A stretch of 64,000 nt of DNA. Origin: Arcuatula senhousia (lineage: Eukaryota; Mollusca; Bivalvia; Mytilida; Mytilidae). A program made the position numbers and the translations under genes. Position 1 is the stretch's first letter, and every line of letters starts with the position of its first letter. Location: the NCBI GenBank assembly GCA_963971305.1, contig CAXARO010000288.1:1-64000 (forward strand), written 5' to 3'. This document shows positions 38,531 through 50,000 of the stretch, piece by piece. Under the pieces are notes generated by a model. That model was not told where the DNA came from, did not search any database, and saw nothing but the letters and a program-made list of their open reading frames with translations.

Positions 38531-39439
38531 GCGAGCGAAGCGAAGCTCACTATTGTACAGAGTCTGCCAAATTGCATGAGACTCAAAATACGATGGTTGA
38601 AAATAAATTCTGTCTCGCTACTCGGAATGCATTGGGAATTTACGAAAATACTGGGTCTCGCGTTAGCGAGATTCTTTATTTTCGCTTATTTATTTACAAA
38701 CGGTAACAAAACAAAACATTTTCTTGTTGTTAATGACAATAACTTTCCCAATAAATAATAACTATCTAACGAACGAACACTAATTGTTTTGTTTTTTACA
38801 GAAATATAGCTTTCTCTCGCGAGAATTCGTGACCTTTTACCCATAGTGCATAGTCATGCGCAAAAAATGGTGGGAGTTCTGTCAATCAATTTTCGGAACT
38901 TTTCACTACACAGATTCATTAAAATAAAGTGATCAGCAACTGTTTTTCTACATATGTATGATAATTTGGTCCTACCTGATCTGAAAATAAAATCCTAATC
39001 CATCCTTATTCTATGTGGTCCCTCAAACTGACAAAGTTAAATGATCATTTGGATACGTCGTCATTTTCCACCAGGTTTCTAAATCAATTTTTTGCAGACA
39101 GTACTTGGCAATTATAGATACGGGTATACAAAAAATATAACAAAACCTGGCAGAAGAGCGGTGACATTTTGATGTCGTCTGCTTGTCGACTGAAGGATCG
39201 ATTAAGTTATGGATGATGTTGTCCCGGCCGCAAACCATATTTTGGCGTTTTTACGGATAATACATTTTTTTTCAAACAAATTATTAAATTTTTATCCAAA
39301 AGTGGACCCTCTTAGCTATTGATCCAGCCGAGGGTATTTTGACATTTTTTCCGGATCCAATTAAGGTTAAACTTAGTTTTGGTTGCACTTATTATATTGA
39401 TTTTGTATCTTCGCGAGCTTTTGGGGCAGAGCCATTATC
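38531..39439. mobile_element. 909-bp insertion inside transposase exon 1
   Basis: The transposase frame reads CQKCYRTVEKI up to 39440 and resumes LKNQRECDELKEKL at 38530. Removing 38531-39439 restores one continuous frame, and ATAT stands on both sides (38527-38530 and 39440-39443). The insert starts gcgagcgaagcgaagctcac and holds a 'tctcgcgttagcgaga' palindrome. No TIRs or coding frame are clear. An intron is less likely because no GT-AG pair fits at the join. Confidence 0.7.
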
Positions 39440-39833
39440 ATATTATCTTTTCAACTGTTCTATAACACTTTTGGCATACGCCTGTACTTTCGCTATCGGT
39501 TTTCAGATTCCCAACTATTTGTTGTATGTTCGATTTTTTTTCGTCAGTTAGTTTCAGTTTTCTATCAGTGAACTTTAAAACGGTTTCGTTGTTAAATGCA
39601 TCTTTCACCTTTTGAATGAAAGAAAACCCACAAATTACACAAATGTTTCCTAGTAAATACGTTTTAACCGGTGTAACAACGTTCTCTTTCCCATCCGCTA
39701 TGGGCGCAGACATATTGTTTTAACGATCGAGTGCTCTCGGATTTTATCAATTTACCCCAATTTAAAATTTGTTCCAAAATTGCTGTCAGGATTTTGACAG
39801 CGGCGATTTCATTGGCTGATGGAAAGGTCGCTT

Positions 39834-39910
39834 GGAGATGAGACCGATTTGGGCTGTGTCAGATGTTAGAGGAGAGAAGCGTATCATAACAGCTGATTTT
39901 AATCAGATTG
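39834..39910 (-). repeat. Right terminal inverted repeat, 77 bp
   Basis: Exact reverse complement of 25792-25868, ending ...aatcagattg at 39910. A CCAAT-like box (rc of attggctgat, 39811-39820) lies between the TIR and the transposase start at 39713. Confidence 0.97.
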
Positions 39911-39919
39911 GCTGTCCAT
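39911..39919 (+). repeat. 9-bp target-site duplication, right
   Basis: gctgtccat, identical to 25783-25791. Confidence 0.95.
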
Positions 39920-40548
39920 AATGCAAGTTTCAACATATATCAGACAAAAATGAAAAATGAGAGACAAATCAAAGAATACAGAGAATAAAAACTCAGTAGG
40001 AATAACATCGCTCCTAATTAGAATAATTCTGCTATTCGCTGGTGATATTTTAGGGCAGGATCTACGAGATTTTAATTTTTTTTAGATTATACCTTTTTTT
40101 TCCGTTTAGAAGGATGTGTTCCCGGTTGACTGTCTTTATATGCTATCCATGAGCTGTATTTCTCTGATAAGTGTTTTCTGTTCAACGTTGTTGGATCCGT
40201 TGTAGACAACTTTTTTTTCAAGTTGATCACCATTATTTTTCTCTATTTTTCAAAGTCTGTCTCCTGAAAAAGTCTTGCCGTCTGTATCGATAAAGATTCA
40301 ACCCACTGCTTTACAATGTAACGTGAATAACATTTGCTACGTTCATTCGGATTTCTCATGGTAGATTATTATGCATATGCAAAATATAACAGCAAATGGA
40401 GACACTAGGACCGGGGGAAGAGTTGGACTTTCCAGACAACTCTTATTTAATAGCAGATGGAATCTACCAAAATGAAAGAACACTTTTAAACCCATACAAA
40501 GCCAGAGAGAATGGACAAATTAACTAACAGGAAGTGAGACGGAAATTT
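39920..40548. other. Intergenic, no gene recognised
   Basis: No coding or repeat signal that I can name. Confidence 0.4.
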
Positions 40549-40682
40549 ACCGTTCCTTTGTTACTCGACCCACCCCCATATTTCATTTATCATCATTTCA
40601 TGTTCATTTTATCATCCTTTTCATGTTCATCGCCTGTAAATAACCTAAATAGCGTTGCACGGGCGTAAAACACCAACTCACG
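40549..40682 (+). repeat. SINE-like family A, end fragment only
   Basis: Carries 'aatttaccgttcctttgtt', 'ccatatttcatttatcatcatttcatg' and 'gcgttgcacgggcgtaaaacaccaactcac'; the GC-rich start is absent. Confidence 0.8.
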
Positions 40683-42425
40683 TATCGAAAATACAATATG
40701 CGTCACCGAAGGAGGGTATATGTAGAGCATGTAATCAAAGAGCTAAAACCATTTCGATTTATTTGATCCCTATACCGCCTTCTAAGATTGGAACTTTCAT
40801 CCATTGTGTAACTATGTGATGTCAATATTTTTTTGAAATAAAATAATAAAAACGGAGGGTCACAAGCTTACTTCTCTATCTACAATTCAAATCTAATTTA
40901 ATTCTAATTTTTTTTGTCATTTTTTAAGTGAACAATCTCCCTTGTTTTATTTGAAAATTTTATTTATGAAGGAATGGTTGTTTAATTTGTGTTAAAATTA
41001 ATTTATTTTGTTAAAGAGTTATTAAATGAAACTATTTAACACAAGTTTCAAGGTATTTGTGACATTTGCACTTGTTTTTTTTTGCTGTTTTTGGTCAAAT
41101 GACAGGTGTCCTCACTAACCTGATTTAACCCACAACGTCACACTTCAGATATTTAATTGCATGAATTTCCGTGTTAAACTTTTGTCAGTTCTTTTCATGC
41201 AACGTTTTAGTACGCTTTAATTTAAGTTGATTGATTTTTTTTTATTATTATTACATATGCATTTTTAAATAATAAAATATGCTAAACGTACTTGTCTGTG
41301 GTATAATAAAACACTTACTGACTGGGTATTTGCATCAGGCAAAAGTTTCACCTCAGGGAAAATAATCAACCGATTTCCCTTATACCCGGTCAGTGAGTAT
41401 ACAATATCGTTGTTCGAATTGTCAGCACAGCAAATTTCATCATCAGCTGGCTCCGATGGCTTACACTCGGTACGTATGATTGGAGTTGTCAGATCTGTTC
41501 AAAGAACTGTTTTCTCTGCATTCACTCTCATTTCGACTTTGGTTTACGTTGTTGAATACATTTTGGATATATTGTTTTGTGATTTTTGTCTTTTCTGTAG
41601 TACGATATGATGTCTCCTGGACTCGTCTTATTTCTTTCGGACTTAATATTCGACTGCCCTGTTAGTTTATCTCTGTTTCCTTAAAACCTATCACATGGAA
41701 TTTTGCATTTCTCAAATTGGTAGGCATCACCAGCATGTGGTCCTGTACATGCACCACGAAATATGGTGTCATGTTAACTCATCTTTTTCCTCTTTGCTGA
41801 CTTGGATAATTAGACATTCAACTTTTTCCGCAACAAATATACCTCGTTATGAAAAAACTTGAAAAAAAAAGGGAAAAAGGCACTTCTCTGATAAAATGTC
41901 CGCTTAACTTTTTATAGATTTTTAAGTTTTAGTGATAACAAAATTTTCACGTTGCTATTTTTAAAATGTTTGATTGAAAAATAACTGTTTGTCAGAAAAA
42001 GAAGTTTTTTTCCGATTTGAAAATATATCGAGATTTCGATTTTGTAGCGGATAATTTTTAGATCTCTTTCAGCAATACATTTTGAAAATACAAAAAAGCA
42101 TTTCGTAAAGTAGTCCAGTATAATCCGTGAATGTTAAGCTTTAGAATTTTTCATTACACATTATTTAAACCTTAAACTCCAAACCAAAAATACCGATAAC
42201 GAAATCTTGTATTTGACCATAAGATTGTTTTTGTTTTTTTTAATAATTCCCATGCCTTTCATTTTAAATGTAATGAATAATGTAAAGAATAGTTTTTTTA
42301 CTTAAAATAAAATACATGTCTATCGGTTGTAGTTTACCAGATGCTACAGTATGCTCTGGGATGAGAGCCCGGATGGAGATTTAATTAAGTAATTTTCCTG
42401 GGACATATTTGAAAAACAAATGACA
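40683..42425. other. Intergenic, no gene recognised
   Basis: AT-rich. A short inverted pair (actgactgggtat near 41320, ataccc.gtcagt near 41390) probably bounds a small repeat. Open frames here show no domain. Confidence 0.4.
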
Positions 42426-42429
42426 ACAA

Positions 42430-42605
42430 AGTTCCAGACAATAAATTTTGCTTCGCCTGACGCGCGTTTCGTCTATTCAAGACTCATCAGAGGCGCTCTA
42501 CCAAAACTATTGAAAATGTCAAACACTATATGATTATAAAGAGCATAGAACAGTAAAACAAAAAAATACCAAACTGGGGAACCAAATTCTTACTAAGGTC
42601 TGGGG
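42430..42605 (+). repeat. Dispersed repeat 'acgcgcgtttcgtctattcaagactcatcagaggcgctc'
   Basis: The same unit occurs inverted at about 49550-49795 and again at about 54685-54775. All carry 'ttccagacaataa.tttgct' and 'gcgctctaccaaaa'. Copies at 42430 and 49550 extend further, to 'ggggtaggaagaacc'. Confidence 0.85.
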
Positions 42606-42686
42606 TAGGAAGAACCAGTTACGTAATTTCAAAGTCAAAATGAATCATTAATATGTTATATTGCTGTTTTTATTCCTGAGTAAAGC

Positions 42687-43604
42687 CACAGGCGTTTGGG
42701 TCCAGGATTTTATTTTATTATAAATAACGTGTAAATAAAAATTTTCATCTCCTATATACTATTTCTACAAGGCAAGAATGTTTGAAAGTTCTAAAAATAG
42801 AACAAAATTTACTTGCGGAAAACGCCCATATTTTCTCATAGAATCAAATGTTTTTACATGAAATATTGGTGATTCTCTAAATCCTTTCAGTTTAATCTCA
42901 CAATTGGAAACACGTTAATCGTGAAACAATTCGCAATGACTTTGAATCTAATCTTTTTTCCATTGAAGCGGGCCAAACAAATCACCACGGACGGAAGTAG
43001 TTTAAAATTTTAAAGGGAGACAATATTCTTCTACTTTTTCAAATTTTATCATTGAAATGAAATAACCACGTATTTATTATCCTTGAACGTCTTTTTAAAA
43101 ATTATGGAACATCCATCGAGTCGTAGTTTGTATGTACGTTTTATTATACTACCAACTCGTCAGTAAAAATATTTCAAATAAAATTGAGTCCACATTTTCC
43201 GCCAAATGATTTGTTCGAACTCGCCCAGATTTAACCTTACTGTAGTGTCACTCGGAAGTCCTTTTATTTGGCGGAATATTGTTTCCCTTGAAAATCTTTG
43301 GCCACTTCCGTCCGTGGTGATCTTTTGTTTCGCTTCGTAGGAAAAAAGACCCGATGTGAGATTTATACATACTGACATGTTTTACTTTTGCTTCCTAAAG
43401 AGAGTTAAAGCTGAAAGGAGTCATAGAATGTTCTAGTTGATTATTGTAAAAAATATTTCTACAAGAAAAAAGGGAGTTTCCGTCAGTACTATTTTTAGAA
43501 CTTTCAAACATTCTTGCCTTGTGGAAATAGTATATAGACGAGATGAAAATTTTTATATACACGTTATTTATAATACAATAAAATCCTGGACCCAAACGCC
43601 TGTG
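42687..43604. mobile_element. 918-bp inverted-repeat element with 8-bp TSD
   Basis: Begins CACAGGCGTTTGGGTCCAGG and ends with its reverse complement. The outer ~115 bp of each arm match closely. A weaker inverted match continues inward, including gatcaccacggacggaag on both sides, so most of the element is a diverged palindrome. It is flanked by agtaaagc (42679-42686 and 43605-43612). A 72-codon minus-strand frame at 43378-43160 lies in one inner arm and is not a known domain. An 8-bp duplication fits hAT and several other superfamilies. Confidence 0.87.
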
Positions 43605-43879
43605 AGTAAAGCGATACGATGTATAAACTAAATCCATTACTCTCTTTTACCTACTACTGTGAAAGCTATCGACAGTCTAGGCAAATTATGCTGACCAGTT
43701 AAAAAGTCTTAGTAAACACGAGACACTTTTTGGTGAAGAATTGATTAAAGAAAACATGATTCAAAGGAAACACATTTTAAGAAATCTAAACGCCTCATGT
43801 AGTCAAAAGATTCATTTATTTCAAGATATTAAGGATATATAATCATAATCGTATCATTCAGGATATGATTACTGCTAAT

Positions 43880-44485
43880 GAAAAACTGGGCGTCCAGGTG
43901 GTCCTACAAAACAAAAAAATACATAGAAGAAGCAAAGGTACCAATTGGGTATCCGAACGCCAAAAGTCCGAAAGGACAGAGACAAAACCAGTAAACACCA
44001 ACAAGAACGGGACAAAAACAGACAACATGTAAAACATGGAAACACAAAATAACTGAACATAAATCAACAACGCAAACTCCAGTCGAAACAAGAGTGAACT
44101 CAGGTGCACCGGAATAGTAAGCAGTTCATGCTTGCTATTGCACACCCGTCGCGCTGCCAATAGTCCATTCAGCGTGTCAAATCCGGTAAAGGAAGACAAA
44201 ACCTTATGACAAACCAACATCTGCACTCATCTGAGAGATCGAAATCCCATATTTGTCTATAAGTGCATGATGTCTTCCGTAAAATTTCTTGAGTGAAGAC
44301 AGCAACCGAGGAGCAACATAACCTAGTGTGAGCAATTTATGCGTCAGACGTGTCGATCTGCTAAGGAAATCGATGTTTGTCCCGCACGCTCTGGAGTAAC
44401 GAATCAATTGAGATACGTAAGCTCCATAAGCTGGAGCGGACGGAATTTTGCTACACAAGAAGGGAAAGTTGACGATTTGAAAGTT
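43880..44485 (-). pseudogene. 5'-truncated reverse-transcriptase remnant with tail
   Basis: The minus strand reads [20 protein letters not shown] through [20 protein letters not shown] to [11 protein letters not shown] and a stop. This is the C-terminal part of the reverse transcriptase whose upstream motifs survive at 58500. The tail (ccggatttgacac ... cggacttttg) follows. A Penelope-like origin is a guess. Confidence 0.7.
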
Positions 44486-45633
44486 GAATATAACAATGGT
44501 ACGATTACACTGGTTTAAAAATGATAATTAAATTAATTTATATTCTACACTTTTCGATAACTTTTGGTAAGGCAATGAAACATTGGTATATTTAGAAGCT
44601 CTGATTAGGGTTTTATGATTCTGTTTCGACAAACAATTTTTTTGTGTGCAAATCTAAGGCTCTTGTTTAAGTTTGTTCGCGGGGATTGATATTTATATTT
44701 TACATTGTTATGGAAAAGCTACTCTAAACGCAGAATGATACGATCTCGACAAGCTAAACCCCTCGAAGGCCCCATATGGATTGTCAAATGGTTTGCAGCC
44801 AACGTTGGACTTATAAAGTTTTTGGCACATACATTCTGAGGTGGATTCATATTAGCATATTTAATATTCATTTAGAACAACTTTTAAAAAAGCAATAATA
44901 AAAGCATTTTTTTGCCGTTTGACCACTTATTTCTGAAAATTGGTATCTGATGAACAAAAATGAAGGCAGGTACATTACAAGGATTTCAATGGAAAACAAA
45001 AAAGGAAAATTGGACACAAATTAAAAAAAACTAAAAATTTTTGGGTGTGTCCCCTTTTAAACCCCTCTAGTAATGTAACGATACAAGATACTTCAAAACC
45101 GTTTACAAAATTTATTGATAATTTGAAAGACAAAAAAGATGTGATCAAAATCTGATAAAAACAGTTCTACAACAGTTTTATTGAAACACTCATTTCGCAC
45201 CTTTTGGTCCCCTTTCCTACAAATGCAAAACAGTAGCAGGAACGAATCTCAAAGGCATTATCAACCGTCTTTAAGTGGTGTTTAACATCATATCAATTTT
45301 TTTTAAATAATTGGTCAACCATAACTTAAAGTTATCGCAGGGAAACGAAAGTGTCCACAGGCGATGACGACAGCGCCATAATATTCGATCGCAAAACGTT
45401 TGCGGTTCTTTAAACAGGAGGAAATTAACAAGAAAACATCGATCTTATCATGTGTACAGTTTCAAAAAACTGTATGTAATGAACTGTATAAAAGGGATGT
45501 CAGAAAAAATATTAGCCTTGCAAAGTGGTTTTTGTTTTGCGTATATAAGCAAGAATTTCCACATTGTGAATATATTTGTTAATATGATTAGTTAAAAGTT
45601 GTGAGGATCGACATACAAATGCAGACATTAAGT
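44486..45633. other. Intergenic, no gene recognised
   Basis: AT-rich. The open frame at 45400-45582 shows no domain. Confidence 0.4.
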
Positions 45634-46923
45634 AAACAAGAGGCTCCCAGGAGCCTAAAACGCTCACCTGATCTTGATTTTAACCCTATATTTTGTAGAG
45701 CTAAATGAACTGAACATTTAAGCAAGCAACAGTTTTTCTTTATCTACTATAGTTTTCATTCTAGGCCAAAAACACGAAAAACCGTTATTTTAGGGGCCGT
45801 AGCCCCTATAAGAGGTCTTCTGACAACTTCGACCCTATTAAGACTTTTGTAGAGCTTAATAAACTTAACATTTAAGCAAGCAATAGCTTTTCTCTATCTG
45901 ATATAGTTTTCACTCTATAGGCCAAAAAAATGAAAAAATGTTATTTTAGGGGCCATAACCCCTATTAAGGGTCATCTGACAACTTCGATTCTATTGAGAC
46001 TTTTGTAGAGCTAAATGAACTGAACATTTAAGCAAGCAACAGGTTTTCTCTATATGCCATAGTTTTCTTTCTATAGGCCAATAACATGAAAAACATCATT
46101 TTAGGGGCCGTAACCCCTGTAAGGGGCCATCTGACAACTTCGACCCTATAACAACTTTTGTAGAGCTGAATGAGCTGAACACTTGAGCAAGCAACAGCTT
46201 CTCTCTATCTGCAATAGTTTTCATTCCATAGGCCAAAAACATGAAAAAACATCATTTTAGGGGCCGTAACCCCTATAAGAGTTCATCTGACAACTTCGAC
46301 CCTAGACAACTTTTGTAGAGCTAAATGAGCTGAACATTTAAGCAAGCAACAGCTTCTCTCTATCTGCAATACTTTTCATTCCATAGGCTAAAAACATGAA
46401 AAACATTATTTCAGGGGCCGTAACCTCTATAAGGGGTCATCTGACAACTTCGACCCTATGGAGACTATTGTAGAGCTAAATGAGCTGAACATTTAAGCAA
46501 GCAACAGCTTTTCTCTATCTGCAATAGTTTTCATACTATAGGGCAAAAACATGAAAAAACGCTATTTTTTCACCTTTAAGGGGCTGTAACCCCTATAACT
46601 TGGACCAAATGGAGACTTTTGTAGAACTTTTGATGCTGAAGCAGTAGGGTGGCATCAGATTTCATCTATCTCTTATACTTTTTGATTTACAAGCCAAAAA
46701 CAGTAGTCTGACCCCGTGGTCTATTTTTAGCAACGGCGGCCATGTTTTTCGACGAATCAAAAATCCCCACATCAGTTCTGTGGGGGATACCCTAAAGTAC
46801 CACCAGACCAAATTTGGTTTGAATCTGTGCAGCCATTTCAGAGGAGAAGTTTGAAGAAAAGTTAACGACGACGGACGCCAAGTGACGGCAATAGCTCACA
46901 TGGCCTTTGGCCAGGTGAGCTAA
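45634..46923 (+). mobile_element. Pearl/Helitron-like non-autonomous element
   Basis: Starts near the palindrome aggctcccaggagcct, followed by cgctcacctg. The core is about six tandem units of 160-170 bp ('aacccctataagggg.catctgacaacttcgaccctat', 'gagctgaacatttaagcaagcaacagc'). It ends with the hairpin gctcacatggcc-ttt-ggccaggtgagc (46894-46920) followed by taa, giving CTAA. A 3' hairpin before CTRR is a Helitron feature, and tandem cores of this size are known from bivalve pearl elements. It encodes no Rep/helicase. Confidence 0.75.
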
Positions 46924-47089
46924 AAAGTATTTTTAGTTCAGTAAAGCCTTGAGTTATTTAAAATGATGGCAGTTTGTATTATATTACATAACGCCTTCGG
47001 ATATTCGAAAATTGCTTGCAGTTTGCATTGTTTTTCATAACAGTCAATTTTGCAAACTACAGTTCTCAAATATGTTGAAAATTACTCAC

Positions 47090-50000
47090 TATTTTTACAG
47101 ACTTCTGGGTCCTCATCTCCTCCCCCTACACAATTTTCAGAACCATTACACATCCAATGGTCAGGTACACATCGTCCAAACTCAGTACATTTAGAATGCC
47201 CAGTTGGACATACTCGATCTAAAAAGAAAGCACATGATAAAAATATGACCACATTACTAAATTAAAACAAGGTAAAAAGTTCAAGAAAGCATACTTTATC
47301 AAAAATTAAATGTAATTACTGAATTTCAAATGTATTAAGAAAATCAAGTGATTTTTTACCGCTGTCTATATAACATGAAGTTTTTTTGTGCTAGAATGGT
47401 TATGTCTAATCGTTTGATAACTTTTAAAAAATATTATTTAGACAACCGTCCTCGCATGACCTATTAGTTAAGATCTTTTGCCAATTATAAAAGACGGATC
47501 ATATTTTATTGTTAACACCATATATAATACTGGCATATTTGTTTTGCTTTTACTGTGCAAGTTCTTCAAAATCATGGAGTGAGTGAGTTGGTGTTTTACA
47601 CCCGTGCAACGCTATATAGGTTATTTACAGGCGATGAACATGAAATGATGATGATAAATGAAATATGGGGATGGGGTGGGAAACAAAGGACAAGTAAATT
47701 TCGAAGAACCACAGGAAAAGGGGAGAGGTGGGTAGGGGCGGAAAATTTAGCCTATGTTGTGCACTACTTGGCGGTCCACAAAGGGGTCTTTTACGTGCAT
47801 GAAGCGTGGCACTCTTCACACACGTTGGCCCACTATGGTCGGCGGTCAGGGTTTCCGTATTATAGACCTGACAACCCCCGCGGACGAGGGCTACCCTATT
47901 CAGCCACCTAGGGTACACACTTGATCGCTCTGTGGGCTGAGCACTGACCCGACGTCAGAATCCCAAGACCCTTAGTCGCCTCTTACGACAAGCTAGGCTC
48001 TGCTGCGGGCCTATTCGCCACCCGGGCCCCGCACGGGACTCTAAATCATAGAGCCGAACATTTAAACAAACAAAAACTTTTCTTAATATATGCAAGCCAA
48101 AAACCCACAACTTGACTATAAGGGGCCATAAGTTTTATAAGGGATCTTCTACCAGCTTCAGCCTAATAATATTATTTTAAAGAGAAAAATGAACTGAAGG
48201 TTTATGCAAGCAACAACAATTCTCTTTTTGCAAAACTTTTGATTCTCTTGGCAAAAATAATATTTTTCACCTTTTAAGGACCACAACCCCTATAAGAGGT
48301 CAACTTACAACTACGATAAAAAGGAGACTTTGGTAGAACTAATGAGCTAAAGAAGAAAGTGTTCTTCAGATCTTGTCTATGTATTACACGTTTCGACTTT
48401 AAAGGCAAAACTGAGATATGATCCCATGTCCTATTCTTAGCAACATCTTTTTTGATCGGCATTCAGCATTTTTGCAATAATGGTAGAAGACATCCCATGG
48501 ATCATGTGTGCAATGTTAAATAAATCCCTTTAGAGGAGAATGTTGTTGAAGAAAAAAATAACGACGACGGACGCCAAGTGATGGCATCAGCTCACATGAC
48601 CCTAGCTTATAAAATATATAGCTAGTTTTTTGTATATTTTTTTATCTTTGTATTTATCCAAACCAATGCTTGGATTCAAGTGCTGCTGATGAGAGGGTAC
48701 TCCTTGAAATATCAATATACAGAATAACCAAATTAACCGTTTTATACCTGTTTTTCGTATTGTATTTTGAAACTACCGGGTCGATAACCGCTGCTATTGC
48801 ACCAGAGGTCCCCGAAAGTAATCACAAGCCTGGTCGTCAGACTTGTCTGACACGATGTTACCAATAAATTTCTAATATTTTTGTCACTGAAATTTCCGAT
48901 TTGTTTAAAACACCAGGTTTTTTTTGTAATGCACATGGTCGATATCCTCGGTGCTAGATGTGGCTTTCCTGTTCAAGCTTTTTGGTTTTGAGACATTTTC
49001 ATTCAATATTTTTGGTTTTTGGTTTTCCAATGGTTGGATTCAAATGCTGCTGATGAGAGGTTACTCCTTGAAATATCGATATAAAGCATAACCAAATTAT
49101 CCGTTTTAAATCCGATTTTCGTAATGTATTACGTATGTAATACATTTGTTCATACAGAGCAGAATCACTTTCATGAAGACAATTAAGGGAAGCTATAGTT
49201 ACCACAGTTCTGCACTCTTTACCGTAGGGATTTGATTCCCTATTTAGCTTTCGTTTATTTTTAAGGGAAAGGAGAAAACAAAAAAAATGGATAAAATAAG
49301 ATAAGTGCATTCGACCAAATATAAGGAATTTTTGTACCGGCGTTGCACATAAATGGATCTTCATCTGTTCCACCTGGACAGTCGGCACCACCGTTACAGA
49401 TTTGCAACTCATAGATACATATTTTGCTTCCAGAACACCGTGTCATGCCTGCTGGGCACACTCTATCTGTCGGAAATAAATACAAAGTTCTTTCATATTT
49501 TTGAAAATAAAAGGTTGTATTTATCCGTCTAAATTTCAAAACTGTCTAAACCCTAAGGTTCTTCCTACCCCAGACATAGGTTGATTATCTTAGTGATAAT
49601 TTGGTTTCCCAGTTTGGTATTTTGGGTTTTATTGTTCTATGCTCTTCATATTCATATAGTGTTAAATTGGCATTTTCAATATTTTTGGTAGAGTGCCTCT
49701 GATGAGTCTTGAATAGACGAAATGCGCGTCAGGCGTAGCAAAATTTATTGTCTGGAACTTTGTTGTCATTTGTATTTCATGTCATGAAATCGATATATAA
49801 TCTAGCTGCGGAAAAATAATATAACATTTTAATACAAATTTAATTAAAAAAATCATATGATTGTTGCAACATTACGTCGCTAGACTTAAGACGTTCCGTC
49901 TAGCGTAGTAACAATGAATTACTAAGGTTCATGTTTACACTTCAAATTTTGCGATATTTTTTCCAGCCTTCTTTATTATACATTCAACTGCTTAATAAGG

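Larger units (their letters stand above)
31107..39713 (-). pseudogene. Probable transposase: zinc-finger DUF6589-type protein, disrupted
   Basis: Minus-strand exons: 39713-39440 continuing at 38530-38180 (split by an insertion), 36973-35932 (split by a SINE), 35445-35255, 34926-34638, 34237-34105, 33175-33045 and 32267-31107 (TAG). Donors and acceptors follow GT-AG and the phases checked agree; about 1,000 codons. The N-terminus has a CxxC pair (CVICG and CQKCY), then a basic linker. Family-like blocks are YPSGKRTQL, VGDNWDKN, FFGGDRLTDERI, GQTPKTRLEGF and TDSAGDQGTACYFRN; a CHFCDKYY...H zinc finger lies near the start of the last third. From memory these match DUF6589 proteins, which expand like transposons in animals and fungi. 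The gene starts 121 bp inside the right TIR. The transposase role is inferred from that placement. The two insertions make this copy non-coding as it stands. Confidence 0.82.
25792..39910. mobile_element. 14.1-kb DNA transposon with RecQ-like helicase and DUF6589-type gene
   Basis: Perfect 77-bp terminal inverted repeats (25792-25868 and 39834-39910) are flanked by the 9-bp duplication gctgtccat, so the borders are exact. Two spliced genes start 90-200 bp inside the TIRs and converge: a RecQ-like helicase (+, 25955-29102) and a zinc-finger DUF6589-type protein (-, 39713-31107). Between them lies a tandem array. Intact TIRs show recent movement, yet both genes are broken in this copy, so it would depend on proteins from another copy. 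Helicase-carrying DNA transposons of the Academ superfamily are known, but the 9-bp duplication does not fit the 3-4 bp I recall for Academ. I therefore leave the superfamily open. Confidence 0.93.

Noticed and set aside
41300..41465. Minus-strand acidic, cysteine-containing frame as a possible further LDLa exon
   Set aside because: It lacks the LDLa cysteine spacing and SDE end, and is bounded by a short inverted repeat typical of a small element.
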